From the NCBI RefSeq assembly GCF_025836975.1, contig NZ_CP107548.1, positions 2,852,001 through 2,916,000 of the forward strand: 64,000 bases of DNA. The letters run 5' to 3'. Every line of letters starts with the position of its first letter. Position 1 is the stretch's first letter. This stretch comes from Pollutimonas sp. M17 (GTDB lineage: Bacteria > Pseudomonadota > Gammaproteobacteria > Burkholderiales > Burkholderiaceae_B). This document shows positions 62,630-64,000 of this stretch, one piece after another. Below the pieces are notes generated by a model. That model searched no databases. It was not told the origin of the DNA and was given only the letters and a program-made list of their open reading frames with translations. A program made the position numbers and the translations under genes.

Positions 62630-62854
62630 GGCTCGGGGGGCTTGGCCTGGGGCTGGCGGTTCACGGGCAAGCCGCGCCGGCCCAGGAAACGGGGATGCAA
62701 GTGCGCGGCTGTTTGAGCCCGGGCTTATGGACGGCCGGGGGCCGTCCATTCGGGCGAGTTCCGCGCACGCCCCGTTTCCTGGGCCGGTGCGGGTAGTCAC
62801 GGCGCAGCCGGGACCTTGCTCGTCTAGCCAGCCCCAGGCCAAGCCCCCCGAGCC
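62630..62854. repeat. Nested palindromic element 2 (225 bp)
   Basis: The outer arms 62630-62657 and 62827-62854 are a perfect 28-bp inverted repeat. Nested inside are GCAAG/CTTGC (62667-62671, 62815-62819), an 18-bp perfect pair (62677-62694, 62770-62787) and GTGCGCGG/CCGCGCAC (62701-62708, 62761-62768). The centre is ATGGACGGCC-GGG-GGCCGTCCAT (62727-62749). The architecture is the same as element 1, and the termini are nearly the same (GGCTCGSGGGG), while the interiors differ. Confidence 0.9.
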
Positions 62855-63035
62855 GTTCAACAAAAAACACCCAATAGCGAAACAAAAAAACCGCAACACC
62901 TCAGTAATAAAAAAGCGAAGCAAATCATCAGAAAAAAGACGTCAGCACAACACCCACCTTGACCATAGCCGCATCGGACAATACGCCATAAAGTATGATG
63001 CCCTCACAGTCGTCCGCAGACAGCCCCCTCACCAT

Positions 63036-63770
63036 ATGGCCATCCCCCGATTCTTCTGCCCCACGCCCCTGGCGGCCAACACCACCCTCGAGCTCCCTGA
63101 CGCGCTTGCGCACCATGCCATACGTGTCTTGCGCCTGAAGCCGGATTCAGACATCGTCCTCTTCGATGGCAAGGGCGGCCAATACAGCGCGAAGCTCATC
63201 ATCGACGGAAAGCGCGGCCACGCCGCCCTGGGCGAACACGATCCCGTCGAAACCGAACTCGACGGCCGCATCACCCTGGTCCAGGGCATACCCTCCGGCG
63301 ACAAAATGGACTGGATCATAGAGAAAGCCGTTGAACTGGGCGCCGTCCGGGTCGTTCCCATCGCCGCTCGCCGTAGCGTATTGCAGCTGACCGGCGACCG
63401 CCTCCGCAAGCGGCTGGAACACTGGCGCCGCATCGCCCAGGCCGCCAGCGAACAAAGCGGCCGCAACCGCATCATGGACATCGCCGAACCGTGTTCACTG
63501 GACCATTACCTGGCCAGGGACATGACCGACGCCGCAGCCACCCTCTTCTGCCATCCCGACAGCCCATGCAGCCTGGCTCAGGCCCTGCAGGCACAACAGA
63601 CGGAACTCGCCCTGTTGGTCGGCCCCGAAGGAGGATGGTCGGATGAGGAACAGGATCTGGTGGCGCGCTGCAAGCTGACCGGCGTCAGCTTCGGCAAGCG
63701 CGTCCTGCGCACCGAAACCGCGGGGCTCGCGCTGATTGCGGCCGTCAGCGCCCTGCAAGGCTGGAGCTAG
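63036..63770 (+). CDS. rsmE: 16S rRNA m3U1498 methyltransferase RsmE
   Basis: The 244-residue SPOUT methyltransferase has an N-terminal PUA-like domain (about 1-75, MAIPRFFCPTPL... HHAIRVLRLKPDSDIVLFDGKGGQY). The trefoil-knot domain follows (QGIPSGDKMDWIIEKAVELGAVRVVPIAARRS, EQSGRNRIMDI). The SAM loop is ALLVGPEGGWSDEEQDL and GKRVLRTETAGLALIAAVSAL. The frame is open upstream through the palindrome, but the family begins at ATG 63036. It diverges from tkt across the palindromic spacer. Confidence 0.95.
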   Translation: MAIPRFFCPTPLAANTTLELPDALAHHAIRVLRLKPDSDIVLFDGKGGQYSAKLIIDGKRGHAALGEHDPVETELDGRITLVQGIPSGDKMDWIIEKAVELGAVRVVPIAARRSVLQLTGDRLRKRLEHWRRIAQAASEQSGRNRIMDIAEPCSLDHYLARDMTDAAATLFCHPDSPCSLAQALQAQQTELALLVGPEGGWSDEEQDLVARCKLTGVSFGKRVLRTETAGLALIAAVSALQGWS

Positions 63771-63888
63771 ACGGCAGCGGATTTCCCGTGGCACTCATGC
63801 CGCAGTGCTGACGTCGCAAAAATGAAAAATACCGTCAAAAGCGCTTAGGGCTCATGCCTGTATCGAGGAGTGGCCGCAACAGTGTCAG

Positions 63889-64000
63889 CTACTCTTCCCG
63901 GCCGCCCGAATAAGGCGTGGGTTCGACGCCGGGCTCGGGGTCGGGATGCTTGCCCGCATGCTCGACCGCAAAGGCGAAGCGCCTGTCATTGTTCGAGGCG
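63889..64000 (-). CDS. 3' end of an unidentified gene (5' part outside window)
   Basis: A minus-strand frame runs from the window edge to a TAG at 63889-63891 and encodes about 36 residues, including SNNDRRFAFAVEHAGKHPD and ending YSGGREE. The composition (charged, Pro-rich tail) and codon use fit a real gene end. The family cannot be recognised from so little. The 118 bp between it and rsmE hold only a weak GCACT/AGTGC hairpin. Confidence 0.5.
   Translation of the reverse strand, partial: ASNNDRRFAFAVEHAGKHPDPEPGVEPTPYSGGREE

Larger units (their letters stand above)
62162..63035. other. 874-bp spacer between divergent tkt and rsmE, no convincing gene
   Basis: Reading frames here are explained by the palindromes: both strands give similar peptides because the arms repeat in inverse. 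From the tkt side it holds the tkt leader, a TACCGC/GCGGTA dyad (62264-62279), palindromic element 1 (62308-62536), a 93-bp gap, palindromic element 2 (62630-62854), then an unusually A-rich stretch (about 62855-62940) before the rsmE start. Confidence 0.75.

Noticed and set aside
62308-62854. CRISPR array
   Set aside because: Repeats are inverted and nested, not direct and evenly spaced; no cas genes are present.
62615-63035. Short frames on both strands in the palindromic spacer, including an upstream extension of rsmE
   Set aside because: The peptides are produced by the inverted repeat itself (the same short Gly-Leu-Ala-Trp segment recurs) and rsmE homology begins at 63036.

Overview
The window is a 64 kb piece of a high-GC betaproteobacterial chromosome. 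The closest fit is the Alcaligenaceae (Bordetella, Achromobacter, Pusillimonas and relatives). This rests on the glnS-minCDE start, the purC-purE-purK-Sua5 and tkt-gap-pgk blocks, a roughly 1900-residue double-length UvrA and an aerobic benzoyl-CoA (box) cluster. No species name can be given from the sequence alone. Genes are densely packed on both strands. I saw no rRNA, tRNA, CRISPR array, transposase or prophage gene.

Layout. 1-7.5 kb: end of glnS, minCDE (division-site placement), a glycine-zipper lipoprotein, an isochorismatase-like hydrolase, ettA, an acidic hypothetical and a family 2 glycosyltransferase. 7.5-15.4 kb: a 42-residue basic protein with its own terminator, then the giant UvrA and pabB/pabC for p-aminobenzoate. 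15.4-32.6 kb: mixed housekeeping and small-molecule genes. These include a glutathione transferase, DUF6152/DUF6644-type proteins, an RraA-like protein, a glyoxalase-like protein, an antiporter, a GlxA-type regulator facing a cysteine hydrolase, a beta-propeller protein with an unusual TPR/winged-helix regulator, entericidin, PhzF, tcdA, ChaC, pdxH, a flavin reductase, an LhgO-like oxidase, purU and ggt. 32.6-36.3 kb: a LysR regulator diverging from a ThDP enzyme, glutaryl-CoA dehydrogenase and a MaoC protein.

36.3-49.5 kb is the main functional unit. It holds boxCBA on the minus strand, boxR, and a divergent plus-strand set: a DUF4863 protein, benzoate-CoA ligase, an alpha/beta hydrolase and a five-gene branched-chain-type ABC transporter. 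Benzoate would be imported, activated to benzoyl-CoA, epoxidised by BoxAB and ring-opened by BoxC. BoxR is the expected benzoyl-CoA-responsive repressor. Two exact TGCA-N6-TGCA sites sit on a near-consensus promoter in front of boxC, and an imperfect third covers the boxR -10 element.

49.6-62.2 kb is central metabolism on the minus strand: Sua5-type tRNA threonylcarbamoylation, purK, purE, purC, class II aldolase, Mog, an aldehyde dehydrogenase, pgk, gap and tkt, with one plus-strand epimerase-like gene. The 874-bp spacer between tkt and rsmE (62162-63035) has no convincing gene. It carries two neighbouring elements of about 225-230 bp. Each is bounded by a perfect 28-29 bp inverted repeat, contains further nested inverted repeats and is centred on a perfect 10-bp stem with a 3-nt loop. 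These twin palindromic elements are the least explained structure in the window. The window ends in rsmE and the 3' end of an unidentified minus-strand gene.
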